Positions 1 through 12,970 of a DNA stretch of 64,000 bases are shown here, one piece after another. The stretch lies in NCBI GenBank assembly GCA_000507305.1, contig DF239271.1, positions 65,031-129,030 of the forward strand. The letters run 5' to 3'. The number at the start of each line of letters is the position of its first letter. Position 1 is the first letter of the stretch. A model generated the notes under the pieces. That model was given only the letters and a program-made list of their open reading frames with translations. It ran no database searches and was not told the origin of the DNA. A program made the position numbers and the translations under genes. The stretch comes from Breviolum minutum Mf 1.05b.01. Taxonomy: Eukaryota; Sar; Dinophyceae; Suessiales; Symbiodiniaceae.

Positions 1-3000
1 TGGCAGGTAGATTTTTTTGCAAAATTTTGAGGTGAACTGTTATTTAAAGAAAAAAGGTCATGATTAATTTCACACACGATGTAACCTATCTCGAACATTT
101 TTTTTGGCAAACAGTGCATGACCATAAATATAACAAAAAAATATAACCCAAAAACAATAAGGATAAAAAGCATTCAGAGAATGAAAAATTATTTTTTGCA
201 ATTATCGGGATTTGATTGAAAAAAATAATATTGACTTCTGTATCATATCATTGCTTAATCTAGTTTCAAATATCTTTTCCCAATTAAAAAATAGAAATGG
301 AAATTTTCTGTACCTGGAAAAAGAAAATCAATTCGGATGTAAAATTCTCAAGTGCTTAATCAAAATATTTGCGGCAGCTCCAAGCCCTTTCCACAGATTC
401 TTGCAGTGTGTATTTTTTCATCACTAAATCATTTTTCTGTGTGTTCTTTCTAATGAAAATGGAATGATAGGAAGTAATTCACTTCTGCAGATGACAAGCA
501 TGGCATTCCAATCAAAGTTTGATTGTCAATTAAACCAAGATATTGACAACAGTTTGAAGTTTCCAATCTTTCAATGGAGCAGCTCATGAGTACAACCCTT
601 TGTTGCGACAAGGAATGAAACGTGAAATGTGCGTCATTTCTTGGGATTGTTCTTCCCAAAAAAAGGGATCCAACTACCCAACACAAGCTGCTCTTGGTGG
701 GATAAACACTGCTGGAAAATTTTGTGACCAGTCTTCCAATTGTTTGGGTGTCCAGACAAAAACAACTTACGTCAAATTCCTTGCCGTAGCCGGAAAATCC
801 CCAGCATGATTTTTGATTTCCGTGCCTTTTTTTCCAACATTGTTTGAAAAATTCCTTTTGCAAATACCTAATTTGCCCACCAACATCCAAAGAAATAGAA
901 CAGAGAGCATGGCATTGGGGCCTTCAATGGATCCACCACACATGCCTGGAATCTTCCAGATTGAGAAAGTAAGAATAGTTTTGCCACACACAACAAGAAG
1001 ATCCAAAGGGAAAATTTAGCGCCCTTGGACCAACAAACTAATCAACGACTGCTTGCTTAGGTCAATTTAGTGGGACAGGAATTTCCAACAAAAAGTGTCA
1101 TTTTTTGGACAAAAGCTGCTATAAAAAAGCCAAAATGTTTTTTTTTTCGGTGTCTGCCGCCTTGCAATGTGAAAAATGAAAAATTATTGTATTTTGTCCC
1201 GAAGCAAGGCAATCCCCTTTCTTGATTCAGGTCTCTGACTCCGCAAAGTCACGGAGCTGGCTTCGACGACCTCACCACACATCGTTTTTTCTTCATGCAC
1301 TTTTTTTTGTTTTTTCTCCTCCAGTCTTTCTTTCTTTGGCTACCTCCAATTTTTTTGAGGTATATTTCTGGACCAGGCCATTTTGCAAGGAAAATCAAAT
1401 TGGCTAAAGCAAATCATAGCAAACTTGCCAGCAACCTCCTGGAACCCCTGCAAGTGTGGAACAATTTCTTGATTGGAAATTCCCAAAATTCGAGCTAATA
1501 GCTGCAAAAATCCTTGCAGGTGTAAGAACAAAGAGCTGGCCTATGTTCAAGCGTTTCTCCATCACTTAAACATTATGTTGTGTTTTTTTTCAATGAAAAT
1601 GCAATGTGTGTAAGACGAAGTTATTGAGTTCTGCAAACGTTAGGCTTCCTTGCCATAGCAGGAGAATTCCCAGCATGATTTCTGGGTTTTTTCCCAAATC
1701 TTGTCCGGATTCAACAGAATAGTTTTTGCCACACACAACAGGCAGATCCAAAGGCAAAAGGAAGCGCCATTGGAGCAACAAACTAGTAAACGACTGCTTG
1801 CTTCACAAAAGCTGCAATAAAAAAGGCAAAATCCTTTTTTTCTGGTAGGAGTCCCAAAACTTGTTCTGGTGTTTGCCGCCTTGCTAGGGCAAAAAAAGCA
1901 AAAAAATATTATTGTATTGGTCCCGATGCCAAGTCAATCCCCTTTTTTTCAGCTCCCTGACACCGCAAAGTCACACAGCTGGCTTCAACGACCTCACCAC
2001 ACATGAGTGAAAGGTCGAGTTGTCCCAGCATATTCCTTGTCTGGCCATGCAATTGGCAACACTAGAGGATGAAAACGAACTAGGCACAAGTGCAATGTTT
2101 TGTGTGCATTTCTCTTTTTCTTCATGCAATATTTTTTTTGGTTTTTCTCCTCCAGCCTTTCTTTTCTTGGGCTTCTTCCACTTTTCATTTTTTTTTGAAG
2201 GACCAGGCCATTTTGCAAGGAAAACCAAAATTCGCCAGAGAAACCCATAGCAAACTTTTCAGCAACCTCACTGAACCTCTGCAAGTGTGGAAGTTCCTGA
2301 AAGTGGTGATTGCAATGCAATTTTTTCGCGCAACTAGCTCCGAGCCCTTTTCCCGGATCGTTGCAGGTATAAAAAAAACCTAGCCTATGCTGTAGCGTTT
2401 CTGCATCACTCAAACATTTTTTGTGCTCTGTGTAATGAACATGCAGTGTTTGTGAGACGAAGGTATTCAGTCCTGCGCATGACAAGCATGGCAGTGCAAT
2501 CCAAGTTTCATTGTCAATGAAATCAAAAATTGTTCAAAGTGTGAAGCTTCCAACCTTTCAATGGAGCAGCTCATGAATACAAGCCCTTTTTTGCGACCAT
2601 GCGTCATTTCTTGGGTTTGTTCTTCCAAAAGGGTTGGAACCACCCAACCAAGGCTGTTCTTTGTGGGATAAACACTGCTGGAACTTTTGACAACTCTTCC
2701 AATTGCTTCCGTGTCGAGAGAAGGGACAATACGTTAAATTTTCTTGCCATAGCAAGAAAATCTCCAGCATGATTTCTGGGTTTCCCTGCTTTTTTTGTTT
2801 GAAAAATTGCTTTTGCAACTACTCAATCTTCCAAGTGACAGAAAACAGGACAAAGAGTATGGCATTGGTTTCAATGGATCTGCCACACATTGCCTGGAAT
2901 GAACAGTGCCCACACAACAGGAAGATCCAAAGGCAAAAAGGAATCGCCATTGGAGCAACATACTACCCAAAGGACTGCTTGCGTGGATTAATTTTGTAGA

Positions 3001-4240
3001 ACAAGAGTTTCCAATAAAAAGTGTCGGACAAAAGCGGCAATAAAAAAAGCCAACGAATGCATCGCAACATGCTTTTTTTGTCGCGACGCGGGTGCCTGCC
3101 TTGCCCGCTGCCTGACAGCACACGTGACACATGCAATTGGTGACAATGAGGCAAACTCTTTTTCTCCACGCATTTTTTTCAACTAGTTCTTCTCCAGCCT
3201 TGGCTTCTTTGGATGCAAATATATTTTTTGAATTGCTGGACTAGGCCTTTTTCCATATTTGCCACAAAAATCACAGCAAACTTGCCGGCAGCCTCACGGA
3301 ACCTGTGCAAGTCTGGTGATTGGGAATTCCTGAAGCTGGTGATTGCAATGCAATTTTTTCGAGCTAATGATATGCCATGTCTCCTTGTGAGCAACATACA
3401 AATTTTGGTATGTTGTGAAAAAAAAATCAAGGTACAAATGTCAATGGGTTTGGTGTCTTGTGTCTGGAATTAGTTCATTATGATTGCGCATTTGTGCAAC
3501 CCCACATACAGTCACACAGCATGCAAACCAGCCCAGAACAGCATTTGTGCCTACTATATTTTCCAAATGCCAAAAAACACAGCACTGCCAAGAGTTGCCT
3601 GGGCTATGACCTGGCCAGAACACATAAAGCGCTGCCACACGGAAACCAACATGTTCCTGAGTGAAATGCCTGATAGCCTCGGCAATAGTAGCCAGCAATC
3701 AATTACAGAGCCAGCCTGTGTGTTCGCTTTGCTCAATGTGGATGCACGCATGAAAAGTTTCAATTGGCAATCGGGCAAGCTTGTGGTCCTTCAAAAATGC
3801 ATGTGTGGTGGTTCCATTGGAGAACCATTTCTTTTTTTAGCTCTGGAACACACAGCTGCACATATGTATTTGCAACAGCGATTTCCGGAAGAGGCTTCAA
3901 AAGAAATGCCATCGCAAAAAAAAAGAAAAGGTAAATAAACATCACAACAACCGTTTTTCCAAGGAAACCAAAATATTACGGTGGAATTTTTTCCAGCTAT
4001 GGCAGTGAAACGCAACGTAATTTGCTCTGTGGAGACACCCATGCAGTTCGAAGATTGAAAACAAATTTTTGCATCATAAAATTTTCATTCATGTCAGATT
4101 TTTGGCACAAGAACAAGTGTGCTTCACCAGGACCTGTTTTTTATTTGTAAAGAAAATCATAACAAATTTACCAGTAACCTCACCGAACGCTTCCAAATTT
4201 CGAAAAGCAAATAGGATTCACCAACAATTTTACCAACCAT
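1..4240. repeat. Diverged tandem array, units about 0.75-1.2 kb
   Basis: The same landmark strings recur in the same order. A 'caatgaaaatg(g/c)aatg' block is at about 451, 1591 and 2433. An 'agcatgatttctgggttt' block is at about 804, 1672 and 2767. An 'acaacaggaagatccaaagg' block is at about 984, 1730 and 2910. A 'ggaccaggccattttgcaag' block is at about 1371, 2200, 3239 and, more weakly, 4126. Spacing varies, so the units have diverged and carry indels. No frame stays open across copies, and the short open frames here look incidental. It could be an old satellite or a duplicated piece of a dead element. I see no gene in it. Confidence 0.7.
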
Positions 4241-4279
4241 GACAACCAACATCAAATTTTGTGCCTTTAAAAAACAGAC

Positions 4280-5700
4280 ATTTTGGTCTTCTTGGCATCA
4301 CAAAATTTTATTAATACATAAATACAAAGTAATTAAAAAATATTTGAAAAAAAATATTTTTTTTAAAAATGTTGTATTATTGAAATAGTAATATATATTC
4401 TTAATTAAAAATGATTTTTTTTCGCTGTTATGCCCTGCTGATTATCCCAAGCAAGTTCCGTTGGCTGTGGTTGTACTAAATAAGGGGTAGGATTATTTCG
4501 ATGCATGAAATTATTTATATATATTTTAAAAGCACACAGCAATTCAAATATCTAAATGGCCTAGCCACTCACTAAATAAACCAACCCCCTAAAAGCGAGC
4601 CATATAGGGGATTAACTACTTAACTACTATTATATCGTTACTAGCCAAGGCAATGCTAGCCAGCCGAATAATATCCAAGCAACAAAGCATCTGCAACTTT
4701 AAAAACAACCATATACGAGCCGCGAGCGAAATCACCAGCCAGCAATTTATCCAGGCACCAGGCAGATACAGGTATGCCAGAAAGCAAGGCGCGCAAAAGA
4801 CAGGAATTGAGCCCAAGACCAATTTATCGTTGCCAAGGCCAACAGCCTAAACTTACGTTTAAGTTTGTAACAACAGCATTGCAAGGTTTTTTAGCCAAAA
4901 AAAATCTGATTATTTTTATGATTGATTGTTTTTGTTGTTCGCTGGCTTTGCAGCTTGGGGACTGCCTGAGTATATGGTGGATACAATGAATGCCCAAATG
5001 TGGGTAGGTTAACATATAGCTTCTAGCAAAATGCCGGGTTGGCTATATAATTAGCTAGCTGCTTTCCAGCAACCTTTAATAAATTTATATATTTGGTTAA
5101 TTATTTAGGTAGGTATATCGTTTTTTTAACTAAATTATTAAATAATAATTTTTTAATTAGTTTTTTATATTTATTTAATTTAAATATTTAAATTTAAAAT
5201 TAATTCTTTATATTATTACTTAATTTTTATATTCCTAAAATTAATTTATATTTAAATTAAATATATAATTAATATTCAAAATTATACTTTTATAAAAATT
5301 ATATATATAAAATAAATAAAAATATAAATTTAAATTTAAAAAAAATACAAATAATATTAAATAATTTTTATNAAATAATTAAAATTAAATATATTATCTA
5401 AAATAATTAAATACAATAAAAATAAAATAAAAATAATATAATTAAAATTCTTAATAATAAAAATATTGTGAAAATTCAAAAATAATATAATTTTATATAA
5501 TATATAATAGGTAAAAATAAGGTAGTTAAAGCAATGAAGAATAGCCAAAGTAGTTGAAAATTAGAGTAGGTAAAGTAGCTAGGAGTAGAAAAAATAAGAT
5601 ATTTGGAGTAGTTGAAAATAAAATAGCTAAAAGCAATTTTATTACAATTTTTGCGTAGGTTCCGTATCCGCTTTTTCATTATAAAATAAAACATCGTATA
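4280..5700. other. Extremely AT-rich island
   Basis: Much of this stretch, above all 5100-5520, is almost pure A and T, with one ambiguous base at 5372. The flanks are far less biased. A less biased patch at about 4600-5060 has short words such as ctagccagcc and no long open frame. From 5500 to 5650 there are repeated 'gtag' and 'aaaatag' words. The composition resembles organellar or low-complexity DNA, but no mitochondrial or plastid gene is visible. It could be an AT-rich satellite, an organelle-derived insertion or an assembly join. Confidence 0.55.
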
Positions 5701-6920
5701 ATATCAATTGACTTATTGCAATACATCTAACATATTGTTTTCTTTTTGAAATCTGCTTGGTGGCAATCTTTGTTCACTAGTCATCTTCATCCTTTTGTTC
5801 GAGGCTGTGCTCCTCAGAATGTCACAACAAGTTTGGTTACGCAACATTTAAGCAAGCAATGCTCAGTAAATCCGTGCCTTCATGTGCTGCAAATGGGCTT
5901 CGAACTGCCAGGTATCTATGATGTCCTTGAAAGCAGCTTGAAAAAAGAAAGCACTTGGGTTGTTCAATGCACATTTTTCACGAAAGGGCCGTGTCGAATT
6001 TGGCCTGCATCTCCCTGGTGCTGTAATGTTCGGCCTGGGTGCAACCAAGTGCAATGTCAGACTAGAGATATGCTGGGAGCATTCCACCTCTCAATCATGT
6101 ATGGTGAGGGTGAGTGCCATCGCAGAATGTTAAAATGACTATTGAAAAAGATTGTGTGACAAAACAAGTGCAAGTCGCGAATCAAACCAAGCCGAACACC
6201 AGAAATCTTTTCTTTCGGCCATCCAACATTTCCACATCGACAGTGGCGGGGGCATCATATCCTCAGCAAGATGGAATGGGCTTCCAAGCGCGTGGCAACC
6301 GAGGAAAGACATTGAGAGGAAACAACAAAGCCACTAGCATCAATGACATCGTGATTGCAATATTCCTGGCTAAAAGAGGGAAAATCGTCTAGCTTACTGT
6401 GCTTCAACTGGAAAAGGACTAGAATTGAGGGCTGCTTCCAAAGTTGTAAGGTTTGCAGAAGAAACATTTGCGAGCCCATGGAGTCAGTCGAGGTCCAGAC
6501 CCAAAAGCTCGAAACTGGCCTGCACCGCTTGGACGTCAGGTGGCTTCATCTCATGTGTACCCCATGTGCCTCAAGTTTTGGCCAGCGCTTCTTGGTGCGC
6601 CTTGGCACGTGCTCGCTGTTCGCTGTGCTCAAAATCTTTCCCATCCATTTTTAGCCAAGACACTCCGAAGTCATGTGCATGATGAGTTTCCTGTGGACCA
6701 AACAGGAATTCATCAAAAGAAAGTTAGCTTTGGCGTTGATGACGAACACACAACAGCAACAAGAACACGAACAAGAACAACAACTGCTTTGGCATGGATG
6801 AAACACATTCATGTGGGAAAGACAGGGTCGGTCGCCTTTCTCATGTCCTGAACAAGCCTATTGTCATTCGATCTTGTGACCCTGAACTTGCATTACGGAT
6901 CCATCTTTCTGCTACACGGG
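5701..6920. other. No recognisable gene
   Basis: The sequence returns to intermediate composition. Overlapping open stretches occur at about 5746-6138 and 6453-6851 on the plus strand, but none shows a domain, codon coherence across frames or convincing splice boundaries. I annotate no gene here. Confidence 0.4.
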
Positions 6921-7024
6921 GAGTCCCTGAAACTAACGTAACCACTGAAAATAGAGCATCCCCAAACAACATTTCATCTTTCAACCATTGATTTTCAGGG
7001 TAAGAGCTGTTGGTTTTAGGGATG
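6921..7024. repeat. Foldback element, family 1
   Basis: The left arm reads gagtccctgaaactaacgta followed by accactgaaaat. The right arm contains attttcagggt and ttggttttaggga, roughly its reverse complement. A core of about 40 bases including 'ttcaaccattg' separates them. The same architecture recurs at 36398, 39098, 39961, 40851, 52209 and 59591. Confidence 0.7.
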
Positions 7025-8839
7025 GTAACTTCTCTTCAACATGGAAGATTCAATGATTCGAATCACACCATCTCCAGCCTGGCAACTTCAGTCCGTTCAC
7101 GGCCTGGATGATAGGCCACATGGATCCTGGCGCATTCGGAGCTTCAAAGCTCCAAACCGAAAACAGCTGGTTTTCAGGCTGAAGATCCGATCAAGGTGAC
7201 CAACCATTACGTAACGTTTTTGCGTTTTTGGTAAGTTATGTTGACAGATGTTGACACTGATTCTAGCATGACAAAAAGTGTTGGAAAGGTGATTTTCTTT
7301 TGAAATCTAGGTATCAATTTTTCAATCAACTTTGCACTCTCCCTTGAATTCAAGTCAGTGTCATTTCAATGTCAGTCCTCTTCATATAAGATAGGAAATC
7401 CAGGGGCGGAAACAAATTGTACCTGAAAAAACCACACCATGTGGCCGAGGGGGTGGAAATACCAAGAATCCCACCACATCGTGGAGAGCTTCATTTCAGG
7501 AACTTGCATCTCAAAAATAACTGAAGGCAAAATGTTCAAAAGGAAATAGCTATGTCAGACCTTTTTTTGAATGACTTCTGCTCCACATACCATACTACCC
7601 CAGTTTTGTGGGCACTTCATGCCCCGAACACCGCTCTTCTTCCCGAGGTCACCTCCGGGCATGTGGCGCTTCAACGGGATGGCATGCAAATGACAAGGGA
7701 AATGTAGGAGACAATACAAGTACTTTTCCAGAATGAAGTGTAATAAACGAAAACCACATTCTAAACTTCCGAGGTCGAGAAAAAAACCGACATGCTTTCC
7801 CATCCGGAGCCAAACCTTGCAATCTGCAAAGTGCCGTGCCACATCGACGCAAGTGTTGGACCTTCAACCGAGCAACAATAAAGTCAAATAGGTTGGTCCA
7901 GCTTAGATTTTTCAAAGCCTTCTAATTAAGAAATAGAATAAACTTCGAATAAACCTGGGGTGTGTGTTTCAAAAAATTATCAGAGTGAGGTTTTCCAACC
8001 CAGAATGCAATCTTACAACCTTCTGGTTTCAAAACCAGGCCTGACGCACAGGCCAAAACATTGCACAGATGGCACGCGGGATCTGAATTGAAGACGTCGT
8101 AGGATTTCATGCATGTTTTGGTGCTGCCTTTTTTGCATGGAAAAAAACTGTAAACATGACAATAATGGCAATACTAAATTCGGGAGATCATTGCAAACAT
8201 TAAATTCCAGATGAAAAGGTGGAGTGGTGATTCCCCAACATTTCTAGTTCTTTGAGGCTTAGGATCAAGTAAAATCAAGGATTCTACAGTGGCTTGAGAT
8301 GGGAGTTGGATGAAGGTCTTTGCATAGATGAGATTTTGGTCTCAGTTCCTAAATCGTTTCAAGCCAAAGAAATGGCCAGCTGACGAAAGGGATATCAAAA
8401 TTTGCGTCCGGGCTGAAACAAAGTGAAACAGAAATCGAACAAAAGTCATTATTTATGTCATTTTGATTTACTTCTTGATATTAGGTTTCTTTATTATCTT
8501 GTTTTTGGATCATAGGCAAGAGAATGAACATCTTAAGTTCCCTTTCTTCACAGGTGTTCCTCTTTGGCTCGTGAGTATCTGACTGTGAAGTCACTGATCA
8601 ACAGGGGATTTGTTTCTCAAAAAAGGAGTCGATTTGCCATCTCTGGACGTTGTGTGGATTCTACTTTCAAGATTGCTCATACAAGTCTACCATCCCCCAA
8701 AAAATGCAACTGAATTTCTCACAAATGAAGTGACCAAAAGGGTAGAATTCAGAAACACATTGATTCGACCTGATGAACAGAAGCCGCTGACTTTATCGAT
8801 GCGCAGCATGCTGCTTCCTTCATTGCGACGCTCTCGCAG
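7025..8839. other. No confident gene
   Basis: A minus-strand open stretch at 7555-7842 has a passable protein composition near 7600-7700, with basic and Gly-rich residues. It has no domain and no clear boundaries. The rest is AT-rich with stops in all frames. Confidence 0.35.
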
Positions 8840-8934
8840 CTTTGGATGTTGCTCTCGTCGCTGGAGTAGGAGACGCTGATGAATCTACCTTAGTTTTCCT
8901 TCAGATGCGATATATTGTTCTCCAAGCAGCCTAA
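8840..8934 (+). CDS. Candidate terminal exon, unknown product
   Basis: An AG boundary at 8838-8839 follows a pyrimidine-containing run. The sequence after it is open in one frame to a TAA at 8932-8934. The encoded segment is small, Ala/Val/Asp-rich and coding-like (LDVALVAGVGDADE, then STLVFLQMRY). A second plus-strand frame is also open over part of it, so the frame is not certain. I do not recognise the family and no upstream exon is identified. It may be chance. Confidence 0.22.
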
Positions 8935-11138
8935 ACTCCTAGACATCATGAAGTAACACATGAAAGTCATCGAATACCGGAGACTTTTGGATCAGAATTG
9001 ATTCCAACAGGTAGCAAAGAACGTACAGTATATTTCACTTCAAAAATAACAGCTGTCTTGCCTGCTTGTTGAGAGAAATCATTCTGCCACTGCTGAAGAT
9101 GCAATTTTTTCAATCTTCATAACTTCAATCATGATGCAACAAACGTCATCTCCCTGACAGGATGAAGAAAGGTAAAGTCACACAGTAAGTCCTAACTCCG
9201 CAGATCCAAAGCCTGCGAGGAAACAGCATGAATTAAGCAGCGATGTCTCTACCACAGAACATTTTGAACCTGGGCATCTGTGTCAAATGGGAACAAATGG
9301 CCAAGAGAATTGGAGGTTCCTTCAAGTGACGCCCAAGTCATGCTGTGAAGTTTCATCCTGGTATGCACACACAAGCACACACTTGATAAAGCAGGGTGTA
9401 AATCTCTGTCACTGAGAAATGCATTTCCTTTGCGCCACTATGGAAACATCACTGCTGAGGAATTTTCAACATCCAAGAGATCAAAATGACTTGCAAGAAC
9501 TGAAGGCTTAGATTTATCCAAAGGGAAGGTGGCCGAATCCCCGTCATAGATGTTCAGCTTTAGACTTTTGGGCAGCAGTTCTCGGATGTCTGATCACCTT
9601 GACAAAAGAACGCCTTGAGGATTGGCAAGTAAAAATTTGAATGGAGCATTTCTTCCAAATCCTCTAAATTGCATTATTTTCGGTGAAAAAAGCTTCCCAT
9701 GAGACGAGAAAAGCAACAAATTTGCCCTGTTGCGCTCGTGTGTGGCATCCTGATCCCCTTTCGTTCGAGATCTTCCCAGCATCATGAGCTACCAGGAATC
9801 TTGATGAACACTCAGTAAAGCATTTTCCTGACAAAGGTGCGATTTTTTGAGAACAATCCATGAACAAAAATTTTCGTTGATCTATTCATGATTCTAGAAT
9901 GTCATTTAAAAGTAGCGAAATCATGATGGTCTAACATGTTTCAGTTTTTGAAAAAAATGCCTCTGAATCAGTCTGCTCTTGTCAAACTCTATTTTCCAAA
10001 AAAAATGTGTATTTCAATGTTTTTCATCCGAAATGCCTAAAGGTCCAACAAACAGAATGCAGTCTTGGAATCTTTTGTGAAAAAAACCCTTACAATTCAT
10101 CTTTGCATATGGTCCAAGTACAATCTTTCGTCCCACGTCATCCCTGCCGAGTCCATGACTTCACAGCTGGTTTAGCCAAAGGCTTTAAGGCCGTTGGGTT
10201 CTGCCAACCTGGAGCACTTGGTGCCACAAGATCTGTGGAAATTCCATGTTTTTTCGAACATAAATTGATATTTTGAGATCATAAACGCAAACAAAAAACA
10301 GTTGGAAGTGGACAAGTGGTGGGAATCAGCCGCGATTTTGGATTGCTCTTCTCGTAATGAATTCACATCTCCTGTGAAGAAATGGACAGAAATGCTCCGT
10401 AGAGAATCCATGAATTCTGAGATGACCTTCCAATGCAGGTGGCATTCTTGATTGCCAGTGCTGCTACAAAATACATCATTTACCAACTTGAATTCAGATA
10501 AATATTGGAGGTTTCCCTGATCCTAAAGTACTATTTACAGCAAGGTTAGGGTGAAGTTGCTATAGTGGCCCCCATAGTACTTGCCCTGCTCATACTATCT
10601 CTTGGGCACTTCAATCTTGTACTGCAGTACCGGGCCTCCCTAATCGTAAATGAGATCTATACAAGTAACTACAGTAAACTGCCCTGGTGAACCACAGTTG
10701 CAATAGGGTACAACAGGGAACAAATCCACTTACAACAAACGGTCAGGGGCCCATCACTCCGGGGTGGGATTCCATTTTGCACACGGATTCACACCTCGGA
10801 TGACAGGATGACAGGACTACTGTTCGACCGGCTTTCTGTTGTTTCCGCTCTGCTCTTGGGGATGATGGTTGGACTTCGTGTGTTATCTTAACAAAAAATG
10901 TTATCACAGACTTTTGATCCGATCTTTCAACCAATGACCCAAGTCATTAGTCAGCCCTGGAATTTGATGACTTGATCTTTTATTTCACCCTCCTAAACAA
11001 AAAAATGGGAATGAAAAATTTAAGTCACATCTTCCTAAGCCCTTTGTTTTCGGGTGGGGGGAGGTACAGTAATCCTTTTCAAGCAAAATGACCAACCCAA
11101 TAACCTTCCCCATCCCTTTCCCAATCCGCCGGTAACAC
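8935..11138. other. No confident gene
   Basis: Non-repetitive AT-leaning sequence. The longest open stretches, at 10007-10276 plus and 10172-10486 minus, overlap antisense to one another and neither shows a motif. At about 10540-10730 there is a patch of gtacttgccc/agtactat-type words without a reading frame. Confidence 0.35.
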
Positions 11139-11209
11139 CTGGATGCTTTGGCCGCTTTAGAAGGCTTCACCTTTACGGTCTTGGGCATGGTGGGGAGGGT
11201 GCTTGCCAT
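11139..11209 (-). CDS. Candidate first exon, short basic N-terminus
   Basis: Reading the minus strand from an ATG at 11209, the frame gives a Lys/Ala-rich start with PKTVKVKPSKAAKAS and reaches an AG/GTGTTA donor-like boundary at 11139/11138. The patch is GC-richer than its flanks. A basic Lys-Ala N-terminus would suit a nuclear or organelle-targeted protein, but the family is not recognised. The frame stays open for several codons past the proposed donor, so the boundary is uncertain. Confidence 0.25.
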
Positions 11210-12643
11210 CTTTTTAGGTACACATAAAAAGGTTGCAACAGTTAGCTTCCAAAAGGAAAAAATACCGAAATTGTTCACGTGTTTTTTGACGTAGGATTTT
11301 TTTAGAGTTGGGAAGTTCTTTTTTTAAATATGGAAGCAAACACCACTTGCTCCTTTTAAAATTCAATAAAGAAACACTGTTGATGGTTCAGAACTGCATT
11401 ACTTGGGATGATTTGCAAATCCTATCATTGGAAGAGTGAGTTCGAGCATGCCAAGCAGTACCAAATTTTTTTCCATCAGCAGGATGTGTGAAATCCCATG
11501 CTGGAAGGGTCATTGGGATATGACTTTCCATGGGATTTAAATAGAAAACCCATTTCTCACTACCATAGTTATCCATTTGGGTGAAATTGATGTGTTCAGA
11601 TCATCTAGGAAAAAAAATTCGCATTGAAGGGGCCAACCGTCCAACCGATTTGAAATTGGCACAGCAGAACTACAAAATGCAAAATCGCTGCGAGTATCTA
11701 CTGCATTGATGCAAAGATTTGTTGACCAATCAAAGAAGTGGACCAATGAGAAAGTCGAAGGCACATGTAGAATTCTGACGGAAACCGAAACCAAAGGTTT
11801 GGTGATTCCTTAAGCAAACTCAAACAAATCTGAGTCAAAGTGGTTGTTTTGCTTCATCATTGCCATCATTCCTAGCAGTTTTACGGATTGTGGCACCTGT
11901 GCCTTCTGGACACGCGAGTGGTCCTGCCAGCAAAAACTTCGTTTTGCAAGACTTTGTCCACAGACCTTGTGGGTTTTTGAAGAATAAGTCCATCATTTCT
12001 ACAAACCTGAACGTCCAAGAAAGGCATGAAGGGATCTGATCATCGACCGGGAAACACACCCTCCGCCGGGGGAAGCCTGAAACGGATGGCAAGCAATACA
12101 AAACCCATGAATTGACCGTATCAAGTGGTCCAAGATTTCCTGCCTATCAGCGGGATTTCTGCCCAAGTTCACCAACTTTTGCAAAACTCAAGGCCTTTTT
12201 GAAGGTCAATCCATGTCATCAATTGATCCTGAAACTGCAATCACTATCAGGTCATTGACTTCACCTCATCTTAAAACCATTTTGAAACACACACCATCTC
12301 ATGTTGGTGACCTGTTTTTCCAGTCATCTCGCATCCTTCAAATCCACGACAACCCGTTCAACCGGAGCACCTGCACCTTCCAACGTGCCCGCGCAGCTTG
12401 TACACATCGGGCCACCTGGCGAGATTCATTTTATATATCCTCTCCCATGACGGATCGATCGGACTTTTACAAATTTGCCTACATGAATGGTTGATTCTCA
12501 TGGTAAATGTATCCAAGTAAATATTTCTAGTCCCATGGATCCTATCAGATTTTTCTTCTTGCAAAAAGATGGCAACTTTTGGCTGATTCTTTAAAAAAGC
12601 AACCAAAGGCTAGCAACCAAGGGTTGCGAATCAGATCTTTCCC
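11210..12643. other. Region with weak minus-strand exon-like patches
   Basis: Two minus-strand open stretches stand out: 11537-11794 and about 12007-12184. Within the second, a strong acceptor-like run ending TTTCAG at 12078-12077 and a CAG/GTTTGT donor-like site at 12007/12006 enclose 70 bases. Two frames are open there, so I do not choose one. No product is recognised. Confidence 0.25.
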
Positions 12644-12883
12644 CTACACCTCCTGAGAAGGTATGTGGACCCCAAAAACATGCGTTTTAAACATGTACTC
12701 AGGAGGTATGACTGGATGTCTAGGCTTTGTCGGATCCAGTACAATGCTCCCAGGCTCCAAAGTTTGGGAAAATAACCATCGGTTTTGGGCGAAATGCTCC
12801 ATTTCTGGCTCCTCCTTCATCCCATGCATCCCGAAAAAACCTTTCAAGATGAAGGAAATCATTGAAAATTGGACCATACCCAC
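12644..12883 (-). CDS. Candidate exon, 79-codon open frame, unknown product
   Basis: A minus-strand frame runs 79 codons with a natural-looking composition: GMKEEPEMEHFAQNRW in the middle, then a Pro-rich segment PTKPRHPVIPPEYM. A plausible acceptor, cttgaaag, precedes the GGFF-type start of the good segment. The 3' part overlaps a small inverted repeat (CCTCCTGAG near 12649-12657 against CTCAGGAGG near 12698-12706), so the exon may stop before it. It lies 88 bases downstream of the better 12971-13456 frame on the same strand and may belong to the same gene. Confidence 0.3.
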   Translation of the reverse strand: MGMVQFSMISFILKGFFGMHGMKEEPEMEHFAQNRWLFSQTLEPGSIVLDPTKPRHPVIPPEYMFKTHVFGVHIPSQEV

Positions 12884-12970
12884 CTAGGTATCATTTAAAA
12901 CCACTTGATTCAACTGAAATTCTGGGATTTTCTGGAAATCATTGGCACTTCATCCAATTTCAATCTCTCC

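Noticed and set aside
784-800. ccgtagccg resembling the start of the dinoflagellate spliced-leader sequence
   Set aside because: The match ends after nine bases and the conserved remainder is absent.
4280-5700. Mitochondrial or plastid gene in the AT-rich island
   Set aside because: No cytochrome, rRNA or photosystem sequence could be recognised there.
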